A stretch of DNA of 64,000 nt from Sanguinoderma infundibulare (GCA_032821775.1 JAVLRN010000018.1:1-64000); one strand, 5' to 3'. Positions 20,527 to 33,900 are shown, numbered from the stretch's first letter. The notes: generated by a model not told the origin, from the letters alone. Translations and numbers: made by a program.

Positions 20527-23500
20527 ATGCCTCCTCCTCCTCCCCCGCCTCCGCCTCCGATCTGTATCCCCTTCTTTGGCGGCAAGAAGTCCCGCCGCAG
20601 GCTCACCTACTCCGAACGCTCTGCTACTGAGGACTACAGCTCTCGTCGCTCCAGTATCGATCGTCTCGGCAGCGGCTCCTACTCACCCACTGCCACCCTC
20701 ACCTCTCGCGCCGAAAAGCTCACCTTTTCGTCCGAGACCGAGTCTTACGATGTCAACGGCTACTCGGACGCTCCCCGTGATGTCACTCCTCCCTTTCCCA
20801 CCCTCCAGCGTTCGAACACCATCAGCACCCCCAAGGAGAAGCCCACCTCGGGCACAAAGAAGTGGGGCTATGGATACGGATGGGGTCTTGGAAAGAAGGG
20901 CAAGAACCAGGACGAGGTGATCGAGAAGCCGCACATACAGTCTCCAGGCTCGACCCCTCCTCCCGTCTACAACTCTCCCGGCAGCGACGCCCGCTCTCGT
21001 GCGACCCATTCCGGCCGTTCCTCCCAGTCCTACAGCCAGATCGACTGGGACCAAACCCCTGCCCAGACTTCCCATGCCTCCCGCCGCACACGCTCCGTTT
21101 CTACCCACAACACCGAGGGCTCCATCCGCATGATCCCGCCTCCTTCGAACCCAAAGCGGTCCAACACCTACAAGTCCAACACCACAAAGACCAGCGGCAG
21201 GAGCGCCCGCCCGACCCTCTACCCATCCGAATCGTCCAGCACCCTCGTCGGCTCCGCCCTCGAGCGCAAGGTTCGCGACGAGGACCCTGTCTCGGAGAGG
21301 CCCGATACGACTAGCAGGCTCGACAGCCTTCGCGACTTCATGCGCACCCACGACCTGGATTATTAGTAGGTTGCTCGCACGCTCTCCGTTCGCCGTGGTT
21401 CCTGACCCCCCGGTCTGTAGTGTCATTCCCAGCGAGGATGCCCATGGGTCTGAGTACATCGCTCCCCACGATAAGCGACGGGAATGGATAACTGGGTGTG
21501 TGCGCTACGTTCGTCCGGATATCTCGCATCCGCTGACTTCTACGAATTTAGCTTCACTGGCTCCGCCGGCCAGGCCATCGTCTCGATGCGGTCTGCGTAC
21601 CTAATCACCGACTCCCGCTACTGGCTCCAGGCACGTGAGCAGCTCGACCACAACTGGGTCCTCGTCGAGGCCGGCGGGTCCGCGACAAACGTCAAGGACT
21701 GGACGGAATGGATCATGGACCGCGCCAAGGACTCCAAGATCGGCATCGACGCCCGCTTGATCTCCTACCAGACCGCGAACGCGCTCAACAACGCACTCAA
21801 GGCCAAGAACTCGAAGCTGCACTATCCTCCGCAAAACCTCGTCGACTTGGTCTGGCGCGAGAAGCCCGCGCGCAGCAAGGAGCCCGTCTATGTCCAACCG
21901 AAAGAGTTCACGGGTATTGGCGCCGGAGAGAAGCTCGCGCGGCTGAGGGAGTGGATCAGGCAGCAGCGGCCAGCGATGCCGTCGTATTCCAAGGCGGAAC
22001 CCAAGCCGTCCCAGATGCAGGTCGCCACGTTGGTCGCGAACCTCTCTTCGATTGGTACGTCATGCTCATGGAGTCGTGGTCGAGATCTCTGCGATTGGCT
22101 AACACTTGCGAATAGCCTGGCTGCTCAACCTCCGCGGCGACGATATCCCGTTCAACCCCGTCTTCCACTCTTACCTGTTCGTTGGCTTGGAGAGCGCCAC
22201 GCTCTTCGTCGACGAAGCGAAGCTCACCGAGGAGGTCAAGGGCTACCTCCAGTCCATCAGCATCGTGTCGCGCGATTACAACGACCTGTGGACGTTCCTG
22301 CGCCGCAAGGAGTGGGGCGAAGGCAACGTAAGTCAGATGCGAAATTTTTCCTCGGCGCCGAATCCGTGTCTTACCACTACACCGCTTCGCAGGTCATCAT
22401 CTCCCCCCAAACGTCTTACGCGATCTGTCTGATGATGACGAGCTTCCGGTATACTGTGCTCCCTTCGTTCGTCGAGGACATGAAGTCGGTCAAGAACGAC
22501 ATCGAGGTCAGCGGCCTCCGTAACGCCTATCTTCGCGACGGCGCGGCATACGTTCGCTGGCTCGCCTGGCTCGAGCAGAAGCTCCAGCAGGGTTACGACA
22601 TCACCGAGTACGAAGCTGCGTGGCGCCTGACGGAGTACAGGCGTAAGAACAAGTACTACATGGGGCTCGCTTACGAGAACATCTCAGCGACCGGTCCCAA
22701 CGCCGGTGAGTTTCAACCGCGTGCTTGGGCGATGTGGCGACGGATTGACAGTTGACTTGCCTGCAGCACTGCCGCATTACGTGCCTCACAAGGCGACGGC
22801 TAAGATGATCGATCGCGAAACGCCTTACCTGAAGTGAGTCGCTTCGGTAAATCCTTCGTGGCATGTCGCGCGTTGCTCATATCATCTCGTTCAGCGACTC
22901 CGGAGGACAGTATCGCGACGGTACCTGCGACACGACGCGGACGGTGCACTTTGGCCGTCCCACGTCCGACCAGTGCGAGGCCTACACGCGCGTCCTTCAA
23001 GGCCACGTAAGTTTTTGAACTTCCCTGTTGCGCACTTACTGATAACGAATCCACCGTCCACCATTGGTCGTGCAGATTGCTATTGACTCCGCCATCTTCC
23101 CAGAGGGCACGTCCGGTGCGAAGCTTGACGTCTTGGCGCGCAAGGCGCTTTGGCAGGACGGACTGAACTACATGGTGTGCCGTCATTTCAATACGATGCC
23201 TGCTTCCCCATCCTTCTGACCATGAAACGCGTTTACAGCATGGTACTGGGCATGGATTTGGCTCGTTCCTGAACGTCCACGAAGGTCCTCAGAGCTTCTC
23301 GTCCGACACTGTGCTTGTTCCTGGCCACGTGATTACCAACGAGCCCGGATTTTGTGCGTCCTTTCGTCCTCTCGCGGTTCTGCGCATTCAGTAGCTGACA
23401 TCTCTGTTCGTAGACAATGCGGGCAAGTGGGGCATGCGAATAGAGTCCGCGCTTGTTGTACGGCGCGTCAAGGTTCGCACTTGCCGATCGGCTGTCTTGA

Positions 23501-23849
23501 CCGTTTCTCTAACCGGGCATGTGCAGACCAAGGGCCAATTCAATGGTGACGTCTGGCTAGGGTTTGAGCGTCTCACTTCCGTGCCTATACAGACGAAGAT
23601 GGTTAAGGAGGTCATGCTCTCCAAGGAAGAGCGCCAATGGCTCAAGGTACGCGCATCCGCCCGTATCCGTATCCCGGCCCTGTGATAACTTTATTTGAAC
23701 GTTAGGACCACAACCGACAGTGTCTCGAGCAGCTCGAGCCGTTCCTGCGGAACGACAAGCGCGCTATGAAGTACCTCCGTAGGGAAGCGGAGCGCGGTAT
23801 CGGCATCGCCGGCGCTGGGCCTGGCGGCTTGACGATCGATTGGGATTAA
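20527..23849 (+). CDS. Xaa-Pro aminopeptidase P with long N-terminal extension
   Basis: Twelve exons: 20527-21365, 21421-21495, 21552-22054, 22116-22327, 22393-22705, 22767-22833, 22895-23006, 23076-23174, 23239-23353, 23414-23472, 23527-23646, 23706-23849; 885 residues, all phases consistent. The enzyme proper starts near residue 255 ([17 protein letters not shown], then [10 protein letters not shown]). The creatinase/pita-bread catalytic domain shows the metal ligands in [27 protein letters not shown] and ESALVV. It removes an N-terminal residue before proline. The family is usually about 610-650 residues; here about 250 Pro/Ser/Thr-rich residues precede it, beginning with a run of Pro. Start at ATG 20527 is my choice; 20110 is possible. 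Confidence 0.9.
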
Positions 23850-24785
23850 ATATTGGCTCGCCTCTCTCGTCCGTGACGAGGACGGCGTCCCGCAGACGCT
23901 GGTCCACCTCCATCGCTATATATCATCATATCTAACGCCGCCCAACGCACCGTCGCTCCCCTCTCCCGTTTGGTTTTGTGCTGACAGTGATTCTGTGGAT
24001 TCCAGGAGGCTGAAGCACCATCTCACCGGACACTATTCCCATTCTATGCCCACGCCTCGCCACGCATCTCGCCTCCCCGGCTGCACCCACTCCATTGTCG
24101 GCGTTTCCCGTCCAGTCACACATTTTACCGGCCGTCCTGCTCTTCTCTTTGTGTGCTCTCTCGTCTCCGTCTCCTTCTCCACCATCCTGCTGTCTGTCAT
24201 GTCTCATGTCTGCACGACATTGTACGACTTACGTATATCCTAATGTCCCAGCAAGGGGTGTCGTAGGGCATTCCCTCTAAAACCCATCTCCTCTCCTCTC
24301 TCGCCTCATCCACTTACCCGACTCTTCTCCCTTTCTTTGCCCATCTAGCTACTCCAACCCACACATCTATATCCTTCCCGGATTCGGATTGGATATGTCC
24401 ATGTCCTGGTTGCGGTTTCCCCGCTGACCGTGGCTTTGTTTTCCCTTTTTAGATTACTTATGGCGCCCGCTCGCGATCGCCCGCGACGCGCTTCTGCTTC
24501 TGTATATCATTTGTGCTTATCCCCCGGTCCTCCGAACGTTCGGAGCGACTGTCCCGTAGATAGTAGACGGACTCGTGTTGTATATGCATCCCAGCTGGAA
24601 TGTATGTCCTTTCCGCCGCTTGTAGAATATTTCACAGTCCAGAGTACTTCGCCCCGCGCTGGTCGCCCACCGACTGAGTCGTCCGGGTGCTAGAACCAGA
24701 TATCAATCAGGTTACACTGTCGGTAGGACAGCAGCTGATGTAGACAAGGACCTACTCCAGCTCTGAGTGGATTCGCTAGGGCGGC
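23850..24785. other. Intergenic, no gene recognised
   Basis: 3' flank of aminopeptidase P. Pyrimidine-rich stretches, no supported coding region. Confidence 0.5.
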
Positions 24786-25196
24786 TCGAGGCAGTGGTGC
24801 GGTCTGCGTTGAATGCGACGAGCCAATCGAGGCCCAACCATACTGGTATTGCATCGACTGTCGAGGTAAGGAATTCCTAGGTTTACATTAAAATTTTGCT
24901 AAGCATCTGGCGTTTGAATATCCCCCACCTTCGTATGCTACGACTGGGTGGAGAAGGAGAAACCTTGGCGGATCTCGTGGCTCGCGAACACCAATTATCA
25001 CAACATCCACGACTGGTCCAACACCCTCGTCTTCCTTCCTGACCCAGGCGTTGGCGGTGGAACGTCGAATACGGAAGCGGGGTTGTCCGTGGAGCAGCGT
25101 CTCGCCCGCCTGGAGGAGAGAGTAGATGGCCGTTTGGCAAGCGTAGAGAAACTACTTGAAAGATTGCTGATTTCCCAGGGAGGAGCGGCTGTTTAG
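24786..25196 (+). pseudogene. ZZ-type zinc-finger gene remnant (3' end)
   Basis: A first piece contains CVECDEPI and YWYCIDC, the start of a ZZ-type Cys finger. A GTAAGG donor follows at about 24868. The second piece contains FVCYDW and NIHDWSNTLV and ends in a coiled coil (VEQRLARLEERVDGRL) at stop 25194-25196. The order resembles the C-terminus of fungal EF-hand/ZZ proteins. No acceptor joins the pieces in frame (a TGA precedes FVCYDW), and no N-terminal part is found upstream, so a decayed fragment is likeliest. Confidence 0.45.
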
Positions 25197-25637
25197 ACAA
25201 ATGTTTTCTCGGCGTGTGGTGCTACTTTGGGCATTACAGATGAACGACGGGCTGTGGAGGCAAAGTTGACTCATGTAACAATATTGAAATTGCATCTACC
25301 ATTCCAATCAACGCAGCGAGTCCTACGATTCGGAAGTCTGAAGCCGGTAAGTAATAACCTGACGAGAGGCGGGACATCACGATTCATACTGTAATAGATA
25401 CATTGTGGTAAGTGTCATGAAAGCCCCGACGAAACAGTGTGCAAGTCAGAGTCTACGATCGTGAACATTGAACCTTGATACAAGTACAGCACTGAGGCTC
25501 GTCGCTGCGGCTGGCTTCATCGGGGGTTGAGGTGGGGTGGGACGCAAGAAATGGGAATGGAGAAGTATGCAAATAACTTGAAGAAACAAAAGTCTAATGC
25601 TCGGTACCGCGGTCGTGCACAGCGCGGTCCAGCAAGT
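25197..25637. other. Intergenic, no gene recognised
   Basis: 3' flanks of the ZZ remnant and the sugar transporter; nothing else seen. Confidence 0.5.
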
Positions 25638-28540
25638 TCAGATTTTGACCTCCTCGATGATGGTATCCGACGGGGCCTTCTCCCGGTCGGAGCGCTGGTC
25701 CGAGAGCGTCACGCCGGCGTTGACCGCCGCGTGCTGCGCGAGGATGTCCGCGTTGTCCTTTCCGTCGAACAGGCTGAGCGTAGGGGATGATTCGATGAGC
25801 GTCTGTGGAGGCAGAGATATATACATGAGGTACTTACGCGGCCGTCTCCTCGAGTGTGCGCTAGAGAGCCGAGAGTCGTGAGCGGATGGTTAAAGAGATG
25901 AGGACGAGGACTTACGTTCTTGGTCTCGATCAGGAAGCACCAGATGAAGCCGATCTCGAACGCGAGCCAGCACACATACACGAGCTGCACACTGTCAGCC
26001 AACAGTCTGCAACGACAGACATCCGACGTACGTAGTACTTCCATCCGAGACTTGGCGAATACGATCGTCAGCTGGGGCATTAGCGGAAAGAGCGTATTAC
26101 TCACGCCTTCAGAGCGATCGGGTTGATGTACCTGCCCAGACGTGCCGCGTCAGTACGCCGACCGCCAAGAACGTCAAAAGGAACGGAACGCACTGGTTGA
26201 AGACAAGCGACAACGTCAGCGCGAAGTTGAACACGGTGAAGCCCTTCGCTCGAAGCGCGAACGGCAGAATCTCGACCGTGTACGCGATGATGAGCGGCGT
26301 GAAGGCGATCTATATGGATAATAAGATTTCTGACGCCGGGAGTGGTCGGGAGGTCACGAACGTCATCTAGAATGCATAGTCAGTACATCGTCGAGCGAAA
26401 GGTACAAGCCAACGGCCACTTACAAAACGCGTAGAACAGGACTGCACGCAATCACAACTCAGCGATCAGCCTCGACAACGCTCCCATGCGATGGCTACTC
26501 ACAAATCATAGCGATAAAGGTGTGTGCGGCAGCGATGTTCCCCGTTTCCGAGTACAGCGCGAAGCAGGCCGTCTGCAAGACCCAGAACACGAACATTCCT
26601 ACGGCATCTTCAGTCTCCGCCGCCCAAATCAGACGACCAAACAAGCATACCGATTGTCGACGCGATGAACAGCGGCCGCCGTCCGATCTTGTCGCAGAGC
26701 AAGCCGGCGACGATGGCGATGATGAAATTGTAGATGTTCAGGATCCCATTCTATCAAAGTACTGTCAAGATTGGCTCGAATCCATCACAATACACTCACG
26801 ATGAGGAGCTGAGTATTCGGGTCGGTGACTACCACGAAATGAGACCGGACGTCCGACGGATGAACGAATGAGAACGTTACTTACTGCCAATAGCCGCGAA
26901 GATCTTGTTCATGTCTGGATACTCAGTGATCAATAGTCGTCCACACCGGCTATTGAAACTACGCACAATACGCACTGAGGGCAAGTACATGCGTCAGTCA
27001 AACGTCTCATGGTGACCAGAAAGAATCTAAACGCACATAAGGTTGTTCCCCGACCACTGCGAGAAGAACGCGATCGCGATCATGATCCTCAGCCGCCGCC
27101 TGTTGCCCGGTGTCTTGATGAGGCTCGACCAACCGACATTGGCCGCGATCTCCTTGTCGAACTGGATCGCAGCGCGGATCTCCTCAAACTCGTACTCGAC
27201 GAGCGGGTCGTTGCTGCGAGGTCGTCGAGTGCGCGGCGCGTCAGCAACCCGAGCCCTCGTGTGCAGCGCAAGACGTACCGATCGCCGTTGGCATGGTAGT
27301 ACGCGAGGACCCTGAGTGCCTCTTCCTCCCGCCCCTTGGAGCAGAGCCAACGTGGCGATTCTGGAACGAACCAGATAAGGAACACCTGGATGACAGAAGG
27401 CAGCGCCTGGATCGCCGAGGGAATGCGCCATGACCAGCTCGTCGGAACGTTGAACGTCCCGAATGTCTACAGCATCGGGCCGAGACATCAACGGAAGCAC
27501 GCGAACAGACGGATCTTACAGCCCAAACGTACCGTCCAGGCGGCGCTGGTTTAGGCCGCGGCACGACTCAGGTAAGTAATCCGTACGACCGACTCTCACC
27601 GGGCCGATACAGCACTTACATGATGCTTCCCAAGAACCTACGAACAGATCCCGAAGTTCTCGGTCATTCAAAGGAACGCGTGCCGTGCGAAAGGATCTAC
27701 GCGACGCACCATAACGTGTTGTACAACGAGGTCGCCGGCGCGCGGTGTGTAGGGTACGCGACCTCCGTGACGAGCACCGGGGCCGCAGCGGCTGCGAACG
27801 TGAGCCCGAAGCCGATCAGGAAGCTGGCCAAATCAGACAACCATCAGAACGTTCAATGACCTTCGCCACTAAGGGTGATGATTATCGACGTACCGTGCGC
27901 CGATGAACATGCCCACCGAGTGTGACGCCGTCTGGAGGACCGTCGCGATGCACATCACGACTGCACCGAAGATCACGGCCGTACGACGACCCAGGCCGTC
28001 GGACATGTACGGCGAGAACGGGTACGCGGCTAGACACCCGATGTTCTGCAAAAATCAGTCAGGGCTCGCGCGCGTGTACCGGGTCCTTTACGGAGGCATA
28101 CGGACCTGGATGGCGCTGAGGAGCCCGAGCTGCGAAGCGGAGGAGGTTATTCGACGACGTCGCAGCAAAGAAAGTCCACAGACCTTCCCACCACTCGGGT
28201 AGTTGAACGCGACGTTCCATTGCGGGAGAGACTGGAGACCGTCTTCGTAAGGCGTCAGTACAAAATGACATAACCTCACGCCCAGCGACCCCGCGAGAAC
28301 ATACTCATCATACTGCCATCATACCCGTTCGTGGTCGACGTAATGAGCCTGCGCACAGGGGGCCGGAACAGTTCAACACTTGTCGTGATTTATTAACAGG
28401 GGGAGAGAGACGACGTACAGGAGTGCGATGCACAAGTTGAGCTTGATCAGCCGCGTTTTCTTCCACCACGGCTTCGTCCTATCGACGAGGTGCGCGTACG
28501 CACGGCCGTTGCTTGCCGACACTGCAGCGGGGCCGCCCAT
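25638..28540 (-). CDS. MFS sugar transporter, 23 exons with micro-exons
   Basis: My exon chain from the start at 28540: 28540-28419, 28348-28305, 28242-28184, 28129-28106, 28045-27894, 27823-27710, 27637-27620, 27545-27533, 27466-27279, 27213-27037, 26974-26967, 26914-26885, 26828-26800, 26750-26651, 26598-26503, 26441-26424, 26366-26362, 26309-26194, 26131-26105, 26050-26032, 25984-25916, 25860-25838, 25773-25638. It totals 1587 nt (528 residues) with no frame conflict. Sugar-porter signatures: NGYDGSMMNGLQ, GRR after helix 2, PESPRWL after helix 6, QWSGNN, KIGRRPLF and FLIETKNRTLEE. Twelve membrane helices are expected. The closest family by motif is the lactose permease/hexose transporter type of the plasma membrane; substrate unknown. 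Confidence 0.88.
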
Positions 28541-30255
28541 GTTCCAAGCACGAAGCGTAGGAAGATATGTTGCGGAGAGAGAGGGAGAGCAGCAGATCCT
28601 CCAGGCTAATTAAGGACGGGGAAGCGCAGACGAACGGGTACGCGGATGGTGGTCGGTCAAGCTTGTCACCCTTCCGTGGTCGAAAAGACGCGGGAACCGA
28701 TGGAACGCAAGCAACGAGGTGCTCGTGAGTCGTCGCCTTTATCCCCAGGGCACGACCAGCATGAGGACGCATTGCGCCCGCGGTTCTCGAAGCCGTGCGG
28801 AGGAATGTCGCGAGAAGCTTGGACGGGGCACTTGCGGTCGGTGCGCACGATTGTATTCAGCGTGGAGAGAGATAGGAAGTGTTGGGATGTGGGGCAGGCA
28901 AGATGCTTCTTGGATGATTGCGGAATAGGAGCGGGAAGAGGCGTTCAAGGACTGAGCGGACGCCGACGCTCGACTCGCGACAGCCCAGATTGGGGGGAGG
29001 CGCTCGAAGAGGACGCCGCCGATCCCGAACAAGGCTGGTGTTTACTAGATGCAGTCGCCGGTGCCGACAGCTTTCCGCGACATTAACTGCGGAAGAGATG
29101 CGCGCTACTGTGGGCGGGTGGAGTATGTCAGTGCAAGACCAAAGTGAGTGTGGGAAACATACCGACAATTCTCCTCGGAGCGATAAGATCAGGGATGGGA
29201 TCCCACACATCACTGACATCTAGGGAGAGAGGACCTGCTTTGCAAGTATCGCGAATACGATCCTGGACAACCGTGTGGAGGTGGTAAGGACCTTGCAAGG
29301 GGATGGTGTGAGTGATCGAGACGACCTACTGAAATACCTCCCACATGCTAGTACACGCACTCTCGATATCGACAACCGGACTCACACTGCACTCGCCCCG
29401 AAAGCATGCGCTTCGCACGGTGTGCGACCACGGAGGGTCCAGTGTGATTGTCGGTCATTTTACATGGGGCAGATTGTCCTCGGCATCTCTCATTCTTCAA
29501 CAGACCGCACGCACTGGAAGAGCGGGGTTCAATAAGAAATGCGTAATAGAAGGGAAGAACGCGACGCGCCTGTCCGAGCATACCCCTTGCACGAGAGCGC
29601 GGCCCGACGACGATCCTGGAAGCGAGGAGTGCCAACGACCTTGTGGCCAGAGCAAATCTGAGAGAAGCATGATCAGCAATCAGACACAGAGCTGTTCGCA
29701 GGGACTTGGTCAGAAGCCTATCGGCAAGACCTCAATGGACTGCTGAGTTTGTCGCCATACCGCGCAACCGACAGCATGTGTGACGTAGCGTTGAAACGCG
29801 AGATCCCGGGCCTTTCCAGAAGCAGTAGGTCACAGTGCGACCGAAAGTCCGTCAAAAGTGACAGGTCGATCACCATGCGGAAACGGTGGACTACCCCCAT
29901 CCAAGTAGAGTGTAGTCACCTGTTTTGAGAATCGAGTGTCGGTTGATTTCCCCCCTGTATCCTGGGGATATATATGGTCAAAGTCAACCAGATTTTGTGC
30001 GATTTCACCATGCAGCCAAAAGCGAGAACTGGGTGAAAACCTTCTGTAATCTGGTGTATATCTGCCACCCGGAATCCACAGAAAAGAGGGTGAAATTTTC
30101 GAAGATATCTAGTCACGAAATTGGTGATCACTTGGGGAATACTCACATTGCAGGCACCAGTTCCAGATCACACATACACGGGAATAGCGACACATATTGG
30201 GGCATATATTCACAGAATACACGACGGATGATACATGGCAGATAAAGAAGCAACA
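28541..30255. other. Intergenic, no gene recognised
   Basis: 1.7 kb upstream of the transporter. Open frames are short and unsupported. The AT-richer stretch 29930-30240 stands out from the GC-rich surroundings, but I see no feature in it. Confidence 0.45.
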
Positions 30256-31160
30256 TTATTCGGAAGCGATACCAGCACCTCGGCGAACACAATGAAACAA
30301 GTCTGACAATGAAGTGTGCCCGAGCATGTCATCCGGACGGCGAGTTCTTCGCACGCGAAGGTGTCCTAGATGGTGTGGCGACCGCTTGACGCTGGGAATC
30401 ATGTTTGGGTGGGTGGGTGATCGACAAGGATGGTTTGGAGAGCGGTGAGATGCCGGAGACAGGGACATGCTCTGGAGAGTGGTTAGCGTAGTATTCGCGC
30501 TCGTCGTCGTCATCTCCACCCAGGGAGAATACATCCCCCGCATCTTCCATGTCATCTGTGGTACACACCGGCATGCGCGTGGCGAGGCACATGTTGGACA
30601 GGGAACTCTGACAAGAGGAGGATTACTCACCGCCATCTTGACTTGCTCCTCTTCGGTTTAAGCGGGGTTGGAGTGAAGCACGGGAAGGAGTAGAGATGTA
30701 CCTGGCGTGGTGTGAGGCATGGGATATGCATACACCATCCCAGGGGGCGGAGGTGGCATAGCCATGAAGAACAGGGCAACCGGTTGCGTGCATGCACCAT
30801 TGGGATTGTTCAGGTTGTGGTAGGACGGGTCGGGAATGGGATAGGCATAGAAGAACGGATACGGGCCTGGAGGGGGCAGATAGTGCCCAGCATAGGGGGG
30901 GGAGTGGGCAACGGCGGGTGGTTAAGGGGCCTCCTGCGGACTTGACTGACAGTAGGCGGAGCAGGCGGGAGGGAAGGCAGAGCACTCACTCTGACTCAAA
31001 TTGCCGTTTTTGAATCGTCGCCACCAGAACTGCCTGACAGCTGCCCTTCCTGTCATTCCCTCACCAAGTTCCTGCTCCGCCCAAACACTTCGCCTGCCTC
31101 CGCCAACACCATGCCCACCAAACATGACCGAGAATGACGGACGACTCACTGAATATTCGC
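30256..31160 (-). pseudogene. Pro/Tyr-rich unrecognised coding region, probably degraded
   Basis: Three plausible pieces on the minus strand. One starts at ATG near 31098 (MFGGHGVGGGRRSVW, then AVRQFWWRRFKNG) and ends at a GTGAGT donor. One is a Pro/Tyr-rich stretch (GHYLPPPGPYPFFYAYP) at about 30715-30905. One is an acidic/Ser-rich C-terminal piece (FSLGGDDDDEREYY) ending at about 30329. The middle piece cannot be opened upstream: a TAA precedes it with no acceptor between, next to a run of eight C. Either a homopolymer error or decay. Function unknown. Confidence 0.35.
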
Positions 31161-32566
31161 TTTGGGGACGCAGCGGGCGTGAGGGCTGATGTTAGGGGAG
31201 TTTGAAGGGGGTTCACGATAGTGTCTTAGCAGCACCGTTAAGGGTGGGGGGGGGGGGAGTTCGAGGCATAGAAGTACGTGGGGTACAAGCGTGACACCTC
31301 AGCCTTGTAGGTGGTGGGGTAGATAGTGGATGTGTTGACGTCGACGTTGAGGTTCGAACTAGCAGTAAGGATAGGCACAGCAGAAAGCAGGATGGCCGAC
31401 GACGAGGGATCTGCGAGGTGTCGAAGCCATGAAGAAAAGAAGCGGAGAAGTACGAAGATAGCTAGGGCATCGGTTGGCAAGGACCACAGACCACGTGAAG
31501 GTTTAGGGCCGGTCCGTGGCCTGCTGGTGTAGTTTATATTACCGCTAGCGCCGACCCGTATCTCATCCCCGTTTCGACCTTAGTGAAACCCTCCAGCTTG
31601 CTGGTGAAATCCCATAGCAACCGAATCACTAGTATAATCACCACCCACTAGGTATTCACTGACTTCGTTGGTGAAGTCGGCTTTTCACCTGGCAACCTCG
31701 GCACGGTCACCGCTTTCCGGGCGCGCAGTGGGTGGAGAATAAGCCCGTTGACGAGAACAACCCCGGGCTGATATGTATCGATACTCGAGAACAGAGAGGG
31801 ACTTGCTTGGAAAGCATGATGATAGACGATGAGAGTCCAATTAATGCCGCTGCGCACCGCGTCGCCCTCGCGCCAACGCTGGGACGTGTGTCCGACCCCC
31901 TTTCGTTCGCGAGTCGGGGCGGCATGCAGCTCGGCGCACAGGCGAGGTTGACGTTCGCCCTTCCGAGCTGGACGCGCCCCTGTCTGGCGTAGCGAAGGGA
32001 TTTCATGAGAAGATGGAGGAGTCGGAGGTGCTGGATGAAGACGGCGGGACTTCTAAGTACCTCAGACGTCCGAGAAGTACTTATGCGACCGTCCTTTTGG
32101 GACCCGGCGCGGCTTTAGAGACAGTGGTGAGCTTTACCTATCACGATCAAGTTGTTTAGTCGACAGGGACCTCGTGTTGGAACGACGTGCGGTAATTATG
32201 CGAACCAAGCCATAGTATCAGGCCGCCCTTGTCGTTTCGCATACTCATGACGGCCGATATTCAGGATGCTGCAGACAGGTGTTTTTAAATCAGTAACAGT
32301 AGGAAGGCATATTAAGGTCCCGTACATTTAATTCCGGTAGCTCTAGTGGAAGTGGAGGGGAACTTATTAAAAGTTGCGAGTGCAAAGGAACGGGCGGAAA
32401 GTGCAATGTTGTGACTTGTTTGTTCGCTATGGCGAGCTCAGTTAGCTGAGGGACTTTGCCCGGGCGCGGAGTGACTCGTCTGCTTTCTCGCCAGCACGCT
32501 ACTTTCTGCTCGTCGTAGAGCGTCGTCGTCTCCGCGTGGTCCGCCGCAGCTTGTACGTCCCCCGCC
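31161..32566. other. Intergenic, includes a 13-base G run
   Basis: A G homopolymer lies near 31244-31257. No supported gene; the last few hundred bases are the GGC1 promoter and leader. Confidence 0.45.
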
Positions 32567-33900
32567 ATGGCCCCTCAGCTCAACGTCAAGGGCAGCGACT
32601 CTGCCACGGCCCGTATCCTCGGTTCAGGAGCGTCCGGTGCGTCCGTGCAGTTGCCCATCTGCAGCCTCGCATATGACGAGCGTGGTTGACAGGCGTTGCG
32701 GAGCTGCTGGTCTTCCACCCAGTGGATACCATCGCGAAGCGGTTGATGAGTAACAAGTCCAAGGTACGTGCACGCGCGCGCAGACTACTTCGCTGGCACG
32801 GCATTGAAGGTCTCACCCGTGTGTTACGTCCTCCGCCCCCGCTCGCGCGCGCAGGTTTCCTCGTCGACGCTTTCGTCGATCATCTTCAAGGAGTACGCGA
32901 CCGCTCCGTTGGGCCGCAAGCTGCTGTCGCTCTTCCCTGGGCTCGGGTATGCCGCGGGCTACAAGATCACGCAGCGGATATACAAGTATGGTGGCCAGCC
33001 GTGGTTCTCGGACATCCTCGGGAGGAACTACAAGGAGGGCTTCACGAACACGTTTGGGGAGCGCAAGGGGAAGATGATGATGCAGGCGACGGCCGGCAGG
33101 TGAGATATGCATGCGTGTCCTGTCCCTGTCGGTTCCTGTGCGCTGACGCGGCGTGTCCAATGCAGTCTGACGGGTATCGGCGAAGTCGTGCGTTTCCTTC
33201 TGGCGCGATGCACGCTTCTGTGGTCTGATCATCCCTCGTGTAGGTCCTGCTCCCGCTTGATGCGCTCAAGATCAAGCGTCAGGTGAACCCCGAAGCGTTC
33301 CGGGGACGCGGCGTCGTGCGGATATTCCTCGAAGAAGGCACGACGCTGTACCGCGGGTGGGGCTGGACGGTGGCGAGGAATGCTCCAGGGAGTTTCGCGG
33401 TGCGTCGCTAGCTTCGTATCCCAAAACAACCAATCTCATATTTCCGACTAGCTGTTCGGTGCGTCGGCGGTGACGAAAGAGTATTTATTCGGAATCCAGG
33501 ACTACCACAAAGCGACCTGGTCACAGAACTTTGTCGCGTCGGTGGCAGGTGCCGTCGCGTCCATCACCGTTGCCGCGCCGCTGGACACGGTCAAGACGCG
33601 GATCCAGAACGCGAACTTTGAACACAAGGTCTCCGGCGTGACCGTGGTCAAGGACCTGATCAAGAACGAGGGCGCGATGGCGCTCTTCAAGGGACTGACA
33701 CCGAAGGTCAGTGGTCGATTGCGTCATTGCCGTCATGTCTGTTTTGCAGCATCGCTGCGATGCAGGCGAAGACGTGTGTTGCAGACGGGTGCTGACGTTC
33801 GGTTGCAATCCGCCGACAGATCCTGGTCGTGGGCCCGAAGCTGGTCTTCAGCTACACGCTCGCTCAGTCGCTCATCCCCTGGTTCTCCAAGTACGTATGA
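32567..33900 (+). CDS. GGC1: Mitochondrial GTP/GDP carrier
   Basis: Seven exons: 32567-32636, 32693-32763, 32855-33099, 33166-33187, 33244-33399, 33452-33706, 33820-33900; 299 residues, the usual length of a mitochondrial carrier. Three repeats carry carrier signatures (FHPVDTIAKRLM, LLPLDALKIKRQ, APLDTVKTRIQN). The blocks PGLGYAAGYK, YKYGGQPW, YRGWGWTVARNAPGSFALFG and FKGLTPK match the yeast Ggc1 family rather than other carriers. It exchanges GTP for GDP across the inner mitochondrial membrane and affects mitochondrial iron and DNA maintenance in yeast. Exon 4 is only 22 nt. A GTACGT overlaps the last codons, so a slightly different C-terminus is possible. Confidence 0.93.
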
